A stretch of 64,000 nt of DNA, taken from the NCBI RefSeq assembly GCF_002243045.1, contig NZ_MBKP01000010.1, positions 1 through 64,000 of the forward strand, written 5' to 3'. The position numbers and the translations under genes are program-made. This stretch comes from Methanolobus psychrotolerans (GTDB lineage: Archaea > Halobacteriota > Methanosarcinia > Methanosarcinales > Methanosarcinaceae). The notes beneath the pieces are model-generated. The model made no database searches. It was not told the DNA's origin and saw only the letters and a program-made list of their open reading frames with translations. Within the stretch, counting starts at the first letter, position 1; each line of letters starts with the position of its first letter. Shown here piece by piece: positions 1 to 9,068 of the stretch.

Positions 1-185
1 CCACTACTCTTCCTGGCCAGAAAGAGGTCATCGAGATGCTCAAAGAGCAGGGTCTGCGTGACAAGGTAAAGGTAATGGTTGGCGGTGCTCCTGCAACCCA
101 GAACTGGGCTGACAAAATAGGAGCTGACTGCTATGCGGAAAATGCAAGTGAAGCTGTGGCAAGGGCCAAGGAACTCCTGCTTTAA
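1..185 (+). CDS. mtbC: Dimethylamine corrinoid protein MtbC (C-terminal end only)
   Basis: The window opens inside a gene whose last 60 codons read from base 3 to the TAA at 183-185. The visible part, with VMVGGAP followed by NWADKIGADCYAENA, is the end of the B12-binding Rossmann domain of methyltransferase corrinoid proteins and closely parallels the end of the MtmC encoded at 1833-2489. Such proteins carry the methyl group from the amine methyltransferase to MtbA. The identity as MtbC, rather than MttC, is inferred from mtbB starting 13 nt downstream. The B12-binding DxHxxG motif lies outside the window. Confidence 0.85.
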   Translation, partial: TTLPGQKEVIEMLKEQGLRDKVKVMVGGAPATQNWADKIGADCYAENASEAVARAKELLL

Positions 186-198
186 ATGAGGTGAAATT

Positions 199-1602
199 AT
201 GGCAACAGAATATAAATTAAGAATGGGAGATGGAAAGCGCATCTTCATGACAAAGGAGCAGATAATCGCTGACCTGAAGGAAGGTATGGCAGATGCTGCA
301 GACCTTGGCAGCATTCCTGATCTCAGTGCAGATGAAATAGACAAGCTTGTGGATATCCTTACTATGCCTTCCAGAATGGTTGGTGTTGAGCTTGGAAAGG
401 AAGTCCCGGTGACACACGATATCGGAACCATCAGGCTTGACGGTGACCAGGGTAACAGTGGTGTAGGTATTCCTTCAAGCAGGCTTGTGGGTGTAATGAT
501 GCACGAGCGTGCTTTTGGTGCTGACACAATGGAACTCGGGCACATAGACTACAGTTTCAAGCCTGCAAAACCTGTTATTGCACAGGAAATGCAGACAATG
601 GAAGTCTGCCAGCAGAACACGATCGTTCCACTGTTTTACGGCGCAATGCCAAACATGGGTCTCTACTATACCCCGGACGGACCTTTTGAGAACCCCGGTG
701 ACCTTATGAAGGCCTTCAAGATCAAGGAAGCACAAGAGTCCATGGAACATGCTGCAAAACATTTGACAAGGGATATTGTTTGGATCATGCAGAGAATGAT
801 GGCATCAGGTGCTGACGGTGTTAACTTCGATACAGTGGGTGCAGCAGGCGATGGTGACATGTTCGCTTCACTCCATGCAATTGAGGCATTGAGAAAACAA
901 TACCCTGACATGTACATCGAGGCAGGCATGGCCGGAGAGCTCATGCTTGGTCTGCACGGTGAGATGGAATACGATGGTACTGTACTTGCAGGACTGTGGC
1001 CACATCAACAGGCTCCGCTTGCTGCAAAAGCAGGTGCTAATGTTTTCGGACCTGTCGTAAATACTAATACCAGCAGAAGTGGAGCATGGAACCTGGGAAG
1101 GGCTGTTACTTTCATCAAGCAGGCTGTAAAGGATTCACCAATTCCATGTCATGTGAACATGGGTATGGGTGTAGGTGGCATCCCAATGCTGGAAACCCCT
1201 ACAATTGATGCCGTTTCAAGGGCAAGCAAGGCGATGGTCGAGATTGCCGGCGTAGATGGTATATAGGTAGGGGTCGGCGACCCGATGGGTATGCCGATCT
1301 CCCACATAATGACCTCCGGAATGAGCGGAATCAGAGCTGCCGGTGATCTTGTTGCAAGAATGGAGTTTGCAAAGAACATGCGCGTCGGTGACGCAAAGGA
1401 CTATGTTGCAAAGAAGCTGAGCGTTTCCACAGATGACCTCAGTGATGAGTATGTAATGAGAGAACTGAGAGAAGAGCTCGGTATTGGTGTCATCACTTCA
1501 GTTGCAGGTGCTCCAAAGGGAATTGCAGCAAAGATGAATATCGAGAAACTACTGGATATTAAGATCAACAGTTGCCAGAAGTTCAGGGGACAGTTGAGGT
1601 AA
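199..1602 (+). CDS. mtbB: Dimethylamine methyltransferase MtbB with in-frame UAG (pyrrolysine 356)
   Basis: MtbB moves one methyl group of dimethylamine to the cobalt of MtbC. The frame is open from ATG 199 to TAA 1600-1602 except for TAG at 1264-1266, giving 467 residues with codon 356 as UAG. That is the length and pyrrolysine position known for MtbB. Similarity continues on both sides of the UAG (AGVDGI before, [10 protein letters not shown] after), so the UAG is decoded and not a stop. A GAGGTGA ribosome-binding site at 188-194 sets the start. The gene follows mtbC by 13 nt and is surely cotranscribed with it. No pylTBCDS genes are in the window, so the decoding machinery must lie elsewhere. 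Confidence 0.97.
1271..1283 (+). promoter_or_regulatory. PYLIS-like hairpin after the mtbB UAG
   Basis: Five bases after the UAG, GGGTC (1271-1275) can pair with GACCC (1279-1283) around a GGC loop. A stem-loop just 3' of the amber codon (PYLIS) has been described for methylamine methyltransferase mRNAs. Its role here is inferred only from position and base pairing. Confidence 0.4.
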
Positions 1603-1690
1603 ATATCTTTTGTGGTGGAATCCTTTAAGTTTCGCTATCAGTGAGATTTATTGGTTTTTTATTTTTATCTCCACCTTATTTATTAACAAA

Positions 1691-1702
1691 AATTATATAT
1701 AC
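1691..1702 (+). promoter_or_regulatory. TATA box of mtmCB
   Basis: An AT-rich AATTATATATAC element lies about 135 nt before the mtmC ATG. Archaeal spacing would put transcription start near 1723, giving a leader of about 110 nt. The leader holds an inverted repeat at 1712-1732 and a hairpin at 1746-1798. Confidence 0.6.
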
Positions 1703-1711
1703 TAGTAATAC

Positions 1712-1732
1712 GGTACATGATTACCGTGTACC
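1712..1732. promoter_or_regulatory. Inverted repeat over the predicted mtmC transcription start
   Basis: GGTACA (1712-1717) and TGTACC (1727-1732) form a perfect 6-bp inverted repeat with a 9-nt spacer. It sits just downstream of the TATA box, so a protein bound there could block initiation. That function is inferred from geometry only. Confidence 0.45.
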
Positions 1733-1745
1733 TATATATCGGGGT

Positions 1746-1798
1746 AAGGCGTTGACCAAATTGCCAGAAAAACGTCCTGTAACGTTGCTCATCGCCTT
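1746..1798 (+). promoter_or_regulatory. Structured leader of mtmC mRNA
   Basis: AAGGCG (1746-1751) pairs with CGCCTT (1793-1798). Inside this stem, AACGT (1771-1775) pairs with ACGTT (1782-1786) around a 6-nt loop. The fold ends about 25 nt before the GGAGG site (1822-1826) of mtmC. It may affect mRNA stability or translation, but no known riboswitch family is recognised. Confidence 0.4.
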
Positions 1799-1832
1799 GA
1801 CTCGAACTAGTATCGCAATATGGAGGCTAAAT

Positions 1833-2489
1833 ATGTCAAATCAGGAAATGTTAGACAAACTCAGAGACATAATCGTCTCTCAGAATATTACCGGCTGTGC
1901 AGCCGCTACCCAGGAAGCCCTGGATGCCGGACTCACTGCTGTTGAGATTATCAACGGAGGCCTTTCAGTAGGCATGAAGATCGTCGGAGACAAGTTCGAA
2001 GCAGCAGAGATCTATCTTCCACAAATCATGATGTCTGCAAAGGCAATGAATGCTGCAATGGAAATTCTCATACCTATCCTTGAACAGGAGAAGGGACCAA
2101 ATGATGAAGGTGTAGGTCTTGCTATCACTTATGTACAGGAAGGAGACATCCACGATATCGGCCACCGCCTTGTAACAACAATGCTTGGGGCAAATGGTTT
2201 TAAGATCCTTGATATGGGGGTCGATGTTCCAAATGATAAGATTGTTGAAGAAGTTGCGAAGTACAAGGGCAAGAAGGTCCTGCTCGTGGGTTCAGCACTC
2301 ATGACAACATCAATGCTCGGACAGAAGGACACAGTATCAATGCTCGCTGAAGAAGGTCTCAGGGATGCTGTAAAGATAATGTTCGGTGGAGCACCTGTAT
2401 CTGACGCATGGATCGCAGAGATAGGCGCAGATGCAACAGCAGAGAATGCAGCAGACGCAGCCCGTGTGGCATTAAACCTTATGCAGTAA
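1833..2489 (+). CDS. mtmC: Monomethylamine corrinoid protein MtmC
   Basis: MtmC (218 residues) is the B12 protein methylated by MtmB and demethylated by MtbA. The N-terminal helical domain is about residues 1-90. The Rossmann domain carries the base-off cobamide motif DxHxxG as DIHDIG (105-110), so His107 should be the lower axial cobalt ligand, and later has VGSALMTTS and FGGAP. ATG 1833 is preceded by GGAGG at 1822-1826. A longer open frame reaching back to 1641 is unlikely because it would cross the promoter and leader and encodes nothing family-like. mtmB follows after 12 nt. Confidence 0.95.
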   Translation: MSNQEMLDKLRDIIVSQNITGCAAATQEALDAGLTAVEIINGGLSVGMKIVGDKFEAAEIYLPQIMMSAKAMNAAMEILIPILEQEKGPNDEGVGLAITYVQEGDIHDIGHRLVTTMLGANGFKILDMGVDVPNDKIVEEVAKYKGKKVLLVGSALMTTSMLGQKDTVSMLAEEGLRDAVKIMFGGAPVSDAWIAEIGADATAENAADAARVALNLMQ

Positions 2490-2501
2490 GGAGGCATAAA
2501 A

Positions 2502-3878
2502 ATGACATTTTCAAGATCACTTGATTGCTTTGAATTCTATGAGCGTGCAAAGAAAGGTCCAAAGATGACCCAGGATGACTGGGACCTCATGACCATCCCT
2601 ATGAAGGCAATGGAGCTCAAGCAGAAATATAACCTTGATTTCAAGAACCAGTTTGTTCCTACTGACAAGGATATGATGGGAAACCTGTTTAAGGCAGGTT
2701 TTGAGATGCTGCTTGATTGTGGTATTTTCTGTACTGACACAAGCCGTGTAGTAAAATATACCGAGGATGAGATATGGGATGCTCTCAACAACGTCCAGAA
2801 GGAATTCACACTCGGAACCGGCAGGGATGCTGTAAGGGTCCAGAAGAGAAGTGTTGGTGACAAGAGAAAGCCAATAGTACAGGGTGGTCCGACAGGTTCT
2901 CCAATTTCTGAGGACATGTTCATGCCAGTTCACATGAGCTATGCTCTTGAAAAGGAAGTCGACACCATTGTAAACGGTGTCATGATGACCGTCCGCGGAA
3001 AGCCACCAATACCAAAGAGCCCTTATGAAGTCCTTGCAGCCAAGACCGAAACAAGGCTCATCAAAACTGCAGCTGCAATGGCTGGAAGGCCAGGCATGGG
3101 CATATAGGGACCAGAGACTTCCCTGTCCGCTCAGGGAAATATTGCTTCAGACTGTGCCGGTGGCATGATCTGCAGTGACAGTCATGAGGTCTCCCAGCTC
3201 AATGAGCTTAAGATCGACCTTGACGCAATTTGTGTAATAGCCCACTATCAGGGTAACAGTGACATCATCATGGATGAGCAGATGCCTATCTTTGGTGGTT
3301 ATGCCGGCGGCATAGAAGAGACTGCTATCGTTGATATCGCAACCCACATCAATGCGTTTGTAATGAGCAATGCAAGCTGGCACCTTGATGGTCCTGTCCA
3401 CATCCGCTGGGGATCCACCAACACCAGGGAAACCCTGATGATCGCTGGCTGGACATGTGCAACCATCTCTGAGTTCACAAACATACTCTCAGGTAACCAG
3501 TACTATCCATGTGCAGGTCCATGTACCGAGATGTGTCTGCTTGAAGCATCCGCTCAATCCATAACCGACACAGCATCCGGCCGTGAGATCCTCTCCGGTG
3601 TGGCAGCTGCAAAGGGTGTTGTCCAGGACAAGACCACAGGTATGGAAGCAAGGATGATGGGAGAAGTCGCAAGGGCAACAGCTGGCATGGATATTGCAGA
3701 GGTCAACGTTATCCTCGACAACCTCGTCAAGCTCTACGAGAAGAACTATGCAACTGCACCGGCAGGCAAGACCTTCCAGGAATGTTACGATGTCAAGACC
3801 GTAACACCAACCGACGAGTACGTCAAGGTCTACGACGGCGCACGCAAGAAGCTCGAAGAGCTAGGACTTGTATTCTAA
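2502..3878 (+). CDS. mtmB: Monomethylamine methyltransferase MtmB with in-frame UAG (pyrrolysine 202)
   Basis: MtmB demethylates monomethylamine and methylates MtmC. The frame runs from ATG 2502 to TAA 3876-3878 with one TAG at 3105-3107, giving 458 residues with Pyl at 202, exactly the family length and position. The residues described around Pyl in the MtmB structure are present at the expected numbers: Glu259 (in MDEQMP), Gln333 and Tyr335 (in GNQYYP). The sequence on both sides of the UAG is strongly conserved (RPGMGI, then GPETSLSAQG). It follows mtmC by 12 nt with an AAGGAGG site, and a 7-bp hairpin follows the UAG. Confidence 0.98.
3119..3138 (+). promoter_or_regulatory. PYLIS hairpin after the mtmB UAG
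   Basis: TTCCCTG (3119-3125) pairs perfectly with CAGGGAA (3132-3138) around a 6-nt loop, beginning 11 nt after the UAG. This is the place of the PYLIS element described in mtmB mRNA, which is reported to be helpful but not essential for amber decoding. Confidence 0.65.
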
Positions 3879-3891
3879 GTCCAAAATCCCT

Positions 3892-3963
3892 GTGATAAAT
3901 TAGTTTATCACTTCCCTAACAGCAGCCAGCGACTTATCACCGCTGGCTCGCATTGTTTTTTTT
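3892..3963 (+). terminator. Double-hairpin terminator of mtmCB
   Basis: GTGATAAA (3892-3899) pairs with TTTATCAC (3904-3911). GCCAGCG (3925-3931) pairs with CGCTGGC (3941-3947). An eight-base T-run (3956-3963) follows. The array starts 14 nt after the mtmB stop and marks the end of the methylamine operon. Confidence 0.75.
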
Positions 3964-4131
3964 AAATCTCTTTTAGTTTAGTATATCCCTAGTTTTCATC
4001 ATACGGACTTAAAAATGAGTTTTCGATTAGAACCATTATGACTAATATGATTGCATTGATGGATATTAGGTATCTCAGATGTTTATTTTTAAATAGCGAT
4101 GTTACAATTACTAAAGTCATGAGACTGGCAC

Positions 4132-4808
4132 TCATGAGTAAGATTGCTTTTTTTCTTTTATCTCTATCTTTCCAATGATTTCTATCTTTAAATAATTAAA
4201 AATACGCTTGCTAAGGTTCGATTTTGTTGTACTTTTTTCAAGGTACTTGATATCTTGTTTCTTTATTCCTTCCCACTTCCTAAAATCGTCTAATGTTTCA
4301 AAATAGATGAAATCTGAAGATTCCGATATAATTTTCTTGTACTTTTTTTCTTCCTTAGGTTCAATTAAAGTCACTTTTACTGCTTGTTCGTTAATTAATT
4401 GCGTAAATACTTGCACTATCACCCCTAACATAAATATGGATAAATATGTCATTAAGTACAATGGAGAGAACAAAGAGAGAAACATAGCAAATAACATAAC
4501 CTGCTTCAAATACAATAGGATATGTTCCTCTGAAAGTATTCCTAATTCGACAATTTTGTCTAGTACATAAGTGAAGGAACTCAACCATTCTATAAAATTT
4601 TCGTCTTTTACTATAACCAATGCAAAAAAATCCAAAATATAGATAATGCTAACAGAGCGGTTGATATGTATGAAAAATATCTGTCTTCCTGATTTTTCAA
4701 TTCATACGGTACATTCCATTCTCTTGCTTTATAAAATACATTTTTGAATATGAATCCTAAAATTCCAAGAGCTACAATAATAGTACTAAAATCAATGATA
4801 CTGCTCAT
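4132..4808 (-). pseudogene. Membrane protein gene split by a one-base frameshift
   Basis: Two overlapping minus-strand frames lie here: 4808-4611 (65 codons, ATG start) and 4635-4132 (only a TTG start). They meet at a run of seven T on the coding strand (A7 at 4624-4630). Adding one T joins them into one 225-residue protein. The join falls inside a complete hydrophobic helix (ISTALLAL...FFALVIV), which neither half has alone. The joined product would have a first membrane helix at about 7-25, a second at about 48-67, a hydrophobic block near 110-145, and a charged cytoplasmic tail. Family unknown. Either a recent pseudogene, a homopolymer sequencing error, or slippage at the T-run. It is divergent from the regulator at 4934. 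Confidence 0.7.
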
Positions 4809-4894
4809 ATCATATTAAAAATAGTTCAGATAGTATTTAGATATTGTTATTTAGTTCATTTTAACAGTCTAGTTATAATGATATACATTTGTAG

Positions 4895-4918
4895 TCATAT
4901 GTTATATATATCATATGA
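4895..4918. promoter_or_regulatory. Palindromic operator around the TATA box of the winged-helix gene
   Basis: TCATATG (4895-4901) and CATATGA (4912-4918) form a 7-bp inverted repeat enclosing the TATA-like TTATATATAT. The gene's ATG (4934) is about 27 nt after the TATA centre, so the mRNA is probably leaderless. The arrangement suggests autoregulation by the DNA-binding protein encoded at 4934. Confidence 0.5.
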
Positions 4919-4933
4919 ACATTTCAGTATATA

Positions 4934-5851
4934 ATGCTAAATACCACCAAAATAGAGATATTCAGAAACCTTACTCAGCCTATAACAATATCTGAGTTAT
5001 CGACAATCTTGGAATTAGATCAGTCCACGATATCCAAAGCTGTGAATTCGCTCGAAGAATATGGTTTTGTTGTAAAACGAAAAGAAGGCAAAGAGGTTTA
5101 TGTAGGCCGTTCCGATTCTTTGCATTCGCAGGTTTTGAGGGATATCATAATAGAGTTTTCCCGGCTTCCGCTGGGTGAGATTCTCACCTCCTCATCTTTG
5201 CATGTTTTAAGCGTACTGGAAAATACATGTTCAATAGCAGACATTGCCGTAATAACCGGACTTGACAGGCGAACAGTATCATCTGCAATTCTTGAATTGG
5301 GAAAATATGGGATCGTTCTCAAAAAGGAAAACAAGTATATTTTGAGTGGACGGCATCCTTTGATTAAAAAATTTGTCCATAATTATTGGGAATATGTGAC
5401 AACTAAAAAACTTAGAAATATTTCAGATAACGCTGTTTTAATATGGCAGCAAGGTCCTGAATTCTTGTTCAAAACAGATAGTGTGCTTGATGAGAATAAA
5501 ACAAAGGGCAGGAAAAAGACAATCTATCCTACTGCAATAAATGTATTTTATGAATATGGCCTGAAAGTTATGACTGATACGCGGTATTATTTTCATACTA
5601 AAAGGAAACTTAAAGCTGAAGATTATTTTATTCATACCATTCTGATCGATCAGTATAGTTCGATATATAATTCATATGCTCTGGCATTTTCTTCTAAGAT
5701 CCGATCTGCTGAATTACTTAAATATGGAAAATATTACGACATGGAAGACCATATAGAAAAACTTTTAGAGTATGCTGCTACAATGAAGAAAAATAGTGAT
5801 TTTGTCCTACCTTGGAATGAATACATGGATCTGGCTAGGGATCTGGAGTAA
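4934..5851 (+). CDS. Double winged-helix regulator, partner of the downstream nucleotidyltransferase
   Basis: The 305-residue protein begins with two winged-helix units: residues about 1-60 (helix ISELSTILELDQSTISKAV and wing VVKRKEGKEVYVG) and about 85-140 (SIADIAVITGLDRRTVSSAI, wing VLKKENKYILSG). The remainder is mixed helix/strand and unfamiliar. It starts about 27 nt after a TATA box inside a palindrome, so it may be translated from a leaderless mRNA and repress itself. The nucleotidyltransferase gene follows after 13 nt. A regulator plus nucleotidyltransferase is the layout of AbiE-like and other nucleotidyltransferase toxin systems, but this pair is not recognised as a named system. 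Confidence 0.75.
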   Translation: MLNTTKIEIFRNLTQPITISELSTILELDQSTISKAVNSLEEYGFVVKRKEGKEVYVGRSDSLHSQVLRDIIIEFSRLPLGEILTSSSLHVLSVLENTCSIADIAVITGLDRRTVSSAILELGKYGIVLKKENKYILSGRHPLIKKFVHNYWEYVTTKKLRNISDNAVLIWQQGPEFLFKTDSVLDENKTKGRKKTIYPTAINVFYEYGLKVMTDTRYYFHTKRKLKAEDYFIHTILIDQYSSIYNSYALAFSSKIRSAELLKYGKYYDMEDHIEKLLEYAATMKKNSDFVLPWNEYMDLARDLE

Positions 5852-5864
5852 AGGATGAATAAAA

Positions 5865-6674
5865 ATGGCTCCGAAATTATTTGATAAACAATACTTACAG
5901 GCAGAATTTGAAAAACTCGATGGCTTGCTGGCTGCGCCTGTGAATCTCTATCTTATTGGCGGTGGCTCGATGAGTTTCCAAAAATATAAAACAGCCACTA
6001 AAGACATTGATGTTGTTGTCAGATCAGATGATGAGTTAAAAATAATAAAAACTGCATTGAAATCCATAGGGTACACTGTCCCTGTAATTAGTGGTTCATA
6101 TGAACAAATGGGTGCAAGGGCAATATTTGAAAATACTGATGAATTCAGGTGGGATATTTTTGTTAATGTGATCTGCGATGGTCTTCAACTTTCTGATGGC
6201 ATGATAAATCGTTCGCAGGAATTGTTCAAATTGAAAAATATCTCCGTTCATATGATATCGCCTGAAGATATTTTTGTGTTCAAAGCTATCACGACAAGGG
6301 AAAGAGACCGCGAGGATATGTATTCATTATTCAGTAAAGGGCTTGATTTTGAAATAATCAAAAAAGAGATTATCTGGCAAAATGAGAACAAACTGACTGA
6401 CTTTGCGTGGCTGGCATACTTCTTTACGGGCCTTGAAGAGTTCTTTAATCAATATAGCATTTATCATCCTGTTTTCGAGGAATTGCAGGATATTGCATAT
6501 GAAGATATGTTAATTGGTATGGTCAAAGATAAATTGAAATCCCAACCTATGAAAATAAAGGATTTAAGTTCTGACTTTGAAATAGAGGATGTTAAAGCTA
6601 TATTAAAATTACTGGTTGAACATGGTCTTGTATTTAAAAATAAAGATGGAGAATTCTCATTAATTCATATCTAA
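5865..6674 (+). CDS. Nucleotidyltransferase-fold protein with C-terminal winged helix
   Basis: The 269-residue protein has a polymerase-beta-like core: IGGGSMSF (31-38) followed by the metal-binding DID (47-49) in a strand, with FRWDIFVN near 98-105 as likely third acidic site. Helical segments follow, and the last 55 residues look like a winged helix (MKIKDLSSDFEIEDVKAILKLL). Such proteins transfer nucleotides to RNA or protein. In AbiEii/MenT-like systems they act as toxins. Position 13 nt after the double winged-helix regulator suggests joint expression. The DNA is distinctly AT-rich compared with the flanking operons, consistent with an acquired module. The substrate cannot be told from sequence. 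Confidence 0.75.
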   Translation: MAPKLFDKQYLQAEFEKLDGLLAAPVNLYLIGGGSMSFQKYKTATKDIDVVVRSDDELKIIKTALKSIGYTVPVISGSYEQMGARAIFENTDEFRWDIFVNVICDGLQLSDGMINRSQELFKLKNISVHMISPEDIFVFKAITTRERDREDMYSLFSKGLDFEIIKKEIIWQNENKLTDFAWLAYFFTGLEEFFNQYSIYHPVFEELQDIAYEDMLIGMVKDKLKSQPMKIKDLSSDFEIEDVKAILKLLVEHGLVFKNKDGEFSLIHI

Positions 6675-6753
6675 ATTGATTTCCGGGCTTTGCAAAACTG
6701 CTACAAAGTATTTCTATCTTTGAAACAGGTTCCACAACAAGCCCTTATTCTCA

Positions 6754-8997
6754 TCATGCCAGAGCATTCTCTTCTCCGGAGTCGAGTGTGAAGAGGCAGG
6801 ATGAACCTGTTAACTCTACAATTCTGCGGATGAACTCAAAATCAGGCTCATAAGGAAGCGTAAATATATTCAGAGCTGCCTGAGGTACTTTCTTAACTAT
6901 GCTTTCAATATCACCTTCTAAAGCATAGGTGTTGACGTTTGGGAGTCTTGCCAGTTCGGCAAGTGTTTTGATATATTCTTCTGCTTTCCTTTTCTGTCCT
7001 TCCTCACCAACAGCGCTTATGAGGTTCATTGAAGCCTCCCACTTTCTTTTGAGCTTGTATCCAATGAGAATTGCAAGGTCCATATTTCCAAGATTCATGC
7101 TTATCTCCCAGTCCGGACTTTTGTCATCTATCCAGACGTTAACTGATTTGTGTCTTCCAAGGCCGGACTTTGGATGGGCTGCGTATACCACAACACCTGT
7201 GTGGATATGTGATGCCTTTTGTATGATTTTCCTAATAGCTTCTTCTCTATGTTTTGATAATGGTGGTGTCAGAAACAGGATATTCGGGCGGAAGAAAGCC
7301 CCGCCCAGGGCTTCCATGCCTGCAATAAGGTTATCTTCAAAAGACGGTGCATCTATTGTTGTCCATGACGAGAACACACCTTCATCCTGAAATGATTTAG
7401 TTATATCCGGCAGTCTCGAATATAGTTCCATCTCATCTACTTTGCCTGTAAGACCTAAAATTTTAATAAATCCTTTTGGATAGGAGATATCTCTTATCAG
7501 ATTGAACATACCTCGCAGTTCCTGCGGATCTTCTATGGGTACCAATAGATTTGCTGTCCATGCCCTTTCCCTGGATACAGTAATTTCGTTGACTCTCTTT
7601 GCCGCCCATTCAGCCAGTGCTACAAAAAGTCCGCTGCGTACATCTCCAAAAGGCGCTTTGAGATGTTTGCGCAAAAGAACGCTATGTATGGATACAACAA
7701 CAACCATAGCCACAAGAGTGAATGTGGAGTTCACTGTGAACATTACAAAAAGACAACCTGCTGCTCCAAGGAACGATACAGCCAGAGGTATCCTGAAAAG
7801 AGGCCTGAAACTAACCAAATTCAGGCTCTGTTCCATAAAAACCACCACATTGATCATTGCATATGTGAGCAGGAAAAACATGGTGATAAGGGGAGCAATA
7901 GCATTAAGGTCTCGAAGCATTAATGCAATAAGTACGATTGCACCTGTGAATATTATAGAATTCCTGGGTTCACCTGATTGTGTTCTTATTGAGAACCATT
8001 TGCTTTTTGGCAGTATGCTGCTATCCCCCAGGGCTTGCAATATCCTTGGTGCACCAACGATGGAAGCCAGTGCAGAAGAGAAAGTTGCTCCAAGCAGGCC
8101 CGCCAAGACTATAGGTTTCCATGCTGCGCGTTCTATCATGATGGTGTAATTGCTGACAAGTTCATCCGGGGTTGCGGAGCGGATCAGCCAATAAGCCAGT
8201 AAAAGATAAATGATAGTGCCTAGTACAATTGCTGACATGGTGCCCACGGGGATACTCCCACGTGGATTTTTCAGTTCTCCTGACATGTTCGCTCCGGCCA
8301 TGATACCTGTAGCTGCAGGGAAAAATACTGCAAAAAGTGCCCAGAATCCAATTCCTGTGAACATGTTTTCAGGAGAACCAGAAAATGTTCCCCACCATGT
8401 TATGGGCTGCTGTGACGGAACTGAATATAATGTCCAGAATATAGAGATCAGGGAGCCAACGGTGATTGCCAAAATTACGTACTGAATCCTGAATGCAAGG
8501 CTGGCACTTATGTAAGCGATGATGAACAGGACTGCAAAGGTGCCCAGGTCTATAATAATTGCCGGATGGTCCGGGAATATCCATTGCCAGCCGGTACGGA
8601 AACCAAATATATACATGGCTACTGCAAGGGCTTGTGCCAGATAAAGTGGAATGCCAATACTCCCCCCGACTTCAAGTCCCAATGACTGGGAGATAATCGA
8701 GAAAGCACCGCCTGCACCAATACGGATATTGGTTGTTATCGAGGAGAGTGACAATCCAGTTAGAAATATTATGCCGCATGAAAGCAGGATAATAAGCCAG
8801 GCACCCAGAAGACCTGCATTTCCCACTATCCACCCTTCTCTCAAGTACATTATCACTCCCAGAATTGTGAGTATAGTTGGTGTGAAAACACCATCAAAGG
8901 TGCCGAAAAGTTTGCCTTTGGCTACCTCGTGTTCATGAACTTGCTCCTGTAATGTAGGCTCTTGAGCAATAGTCGAAAAATTATTGTCCTCGGCCAT
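6754..8997 (-). CDS. Cation-chloride cotransporter-like transporter (SLC12/APC superfamily)
   Basis: The 747-residue protein has an N-terminal block of about 12 membrane helices (residues about 35-440), starting with the LFGTFDGVFTPTILTILGVIMY signature shape of cation-chloride cotransporters. It ends in a soluble domain of about 280 residues like that known from the Methanosarcina acetivorans CCC protein. The likely role is coupled movement of K+/Na+ and Cl- or an amino acid. The exact ions cannot be read. ATG 8997 follows a GGGGG ribosome site at 9002-9006; an upstream TTG at 9009 is less likely. It reads away from the ATPase-MscS pair, and the adjacent genes fit a role in osmotic or ion balance. 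Confidence 0.85.
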   Translation of the reverse strand: MAEDNNFSTIAQEPTLQEQVHEHEVAKGKLFGTFDGVFTPTILTILGVIMYLREGWIVGNAGLLGAWLIILLSCGIIFLTGLSLSSITTNIRIGAGGAFSIISQSLGLEVGGSIGIPLYLAQALAVAMYIFGFRTGWQWIFPDHPAIIIDLGTFAVLFIIAYISASLAFRIQYVILAITVGSLISIFWTLYSVPSQQPITWWGTFSGSPENMFTGIGFWALFAVFFPAATGIMAGANMSGELKNPRGSIPVGTMSAIVLGTIIYLLLAYWLIRSATPDELVSNYTIMIERAAWKPIVLAGLLGATFSSALASIVGAPRILQALGDSSILPKSKWFSIRTQSGEPRNSIIFTGAIVLIALMLRDLNAIAPLITMFFLLTYAMINVVVFMEQSLNLVSFRPLFRIPLAVSFLGAAGCLFVMFTVNSTFTLVAMVVVVSIHSVLLRKHLKAPFGDVRSGLFVALAEWAAKRVNEITVSRERAWTANLLVPIEDPQELRGMFNLIRDISYPKGFIKILGLTGKVDEMELYSRLPDITKSFQDEGVFSSWTTIDAPSFEDNLIAGMEALGGAFFRPNILFLTPPLSKHREEAIRKIIQKASHIHTGVVVYAAHPKSGLGRHKSVNVWIDDKSPDWEISMNLGNMDLAILIGYKLKRKWEASMNLISAVGEEGQKRKAEEYIKTLAELARLPNVNTYALEGDIESIVKKVPQAALNIFTLPYEPDFEFIRRIVELTGSSCLFTLDSGEENALA

Positions 8998-9068
8998 TAT
9001 GTCCCCCAATTATGATGGTCGATACAACTTATAATGGTTGTTGGAGTCTGATTCATCTGGCATGGGGT

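Noticed and set aside
1285-1602. Separate 105-aa gene after mtbB
   Set aside because: It is the C-terminal part of MtbB after the pyrrolysine codon, in the same frame.
1641-1832. N-terminal extension of MtmC
   Set aside because: It covers the promoter and leader, has no family similarity, and a strong GGAGG sits before ATG 1833.
1603-1832. A tRNA-Pyl or other RNA gene in the mtmC leader
   Set aside because: The stems do not make a cloverleaf, and no acceptor or anticodon arms are visible; treated as an mRNA leader.
3165-3878. Separate 237-aa gene after mtmB
   Set aside because: It is the C-terminal part of MtmB after the pyrrolysine codon, in the same frame.
7502-8149. Long plus-strand open frame inside the cotransporter gene
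   Set aside because: Antisense shadow with biased composition; the minus-strand gene has full family similarity.
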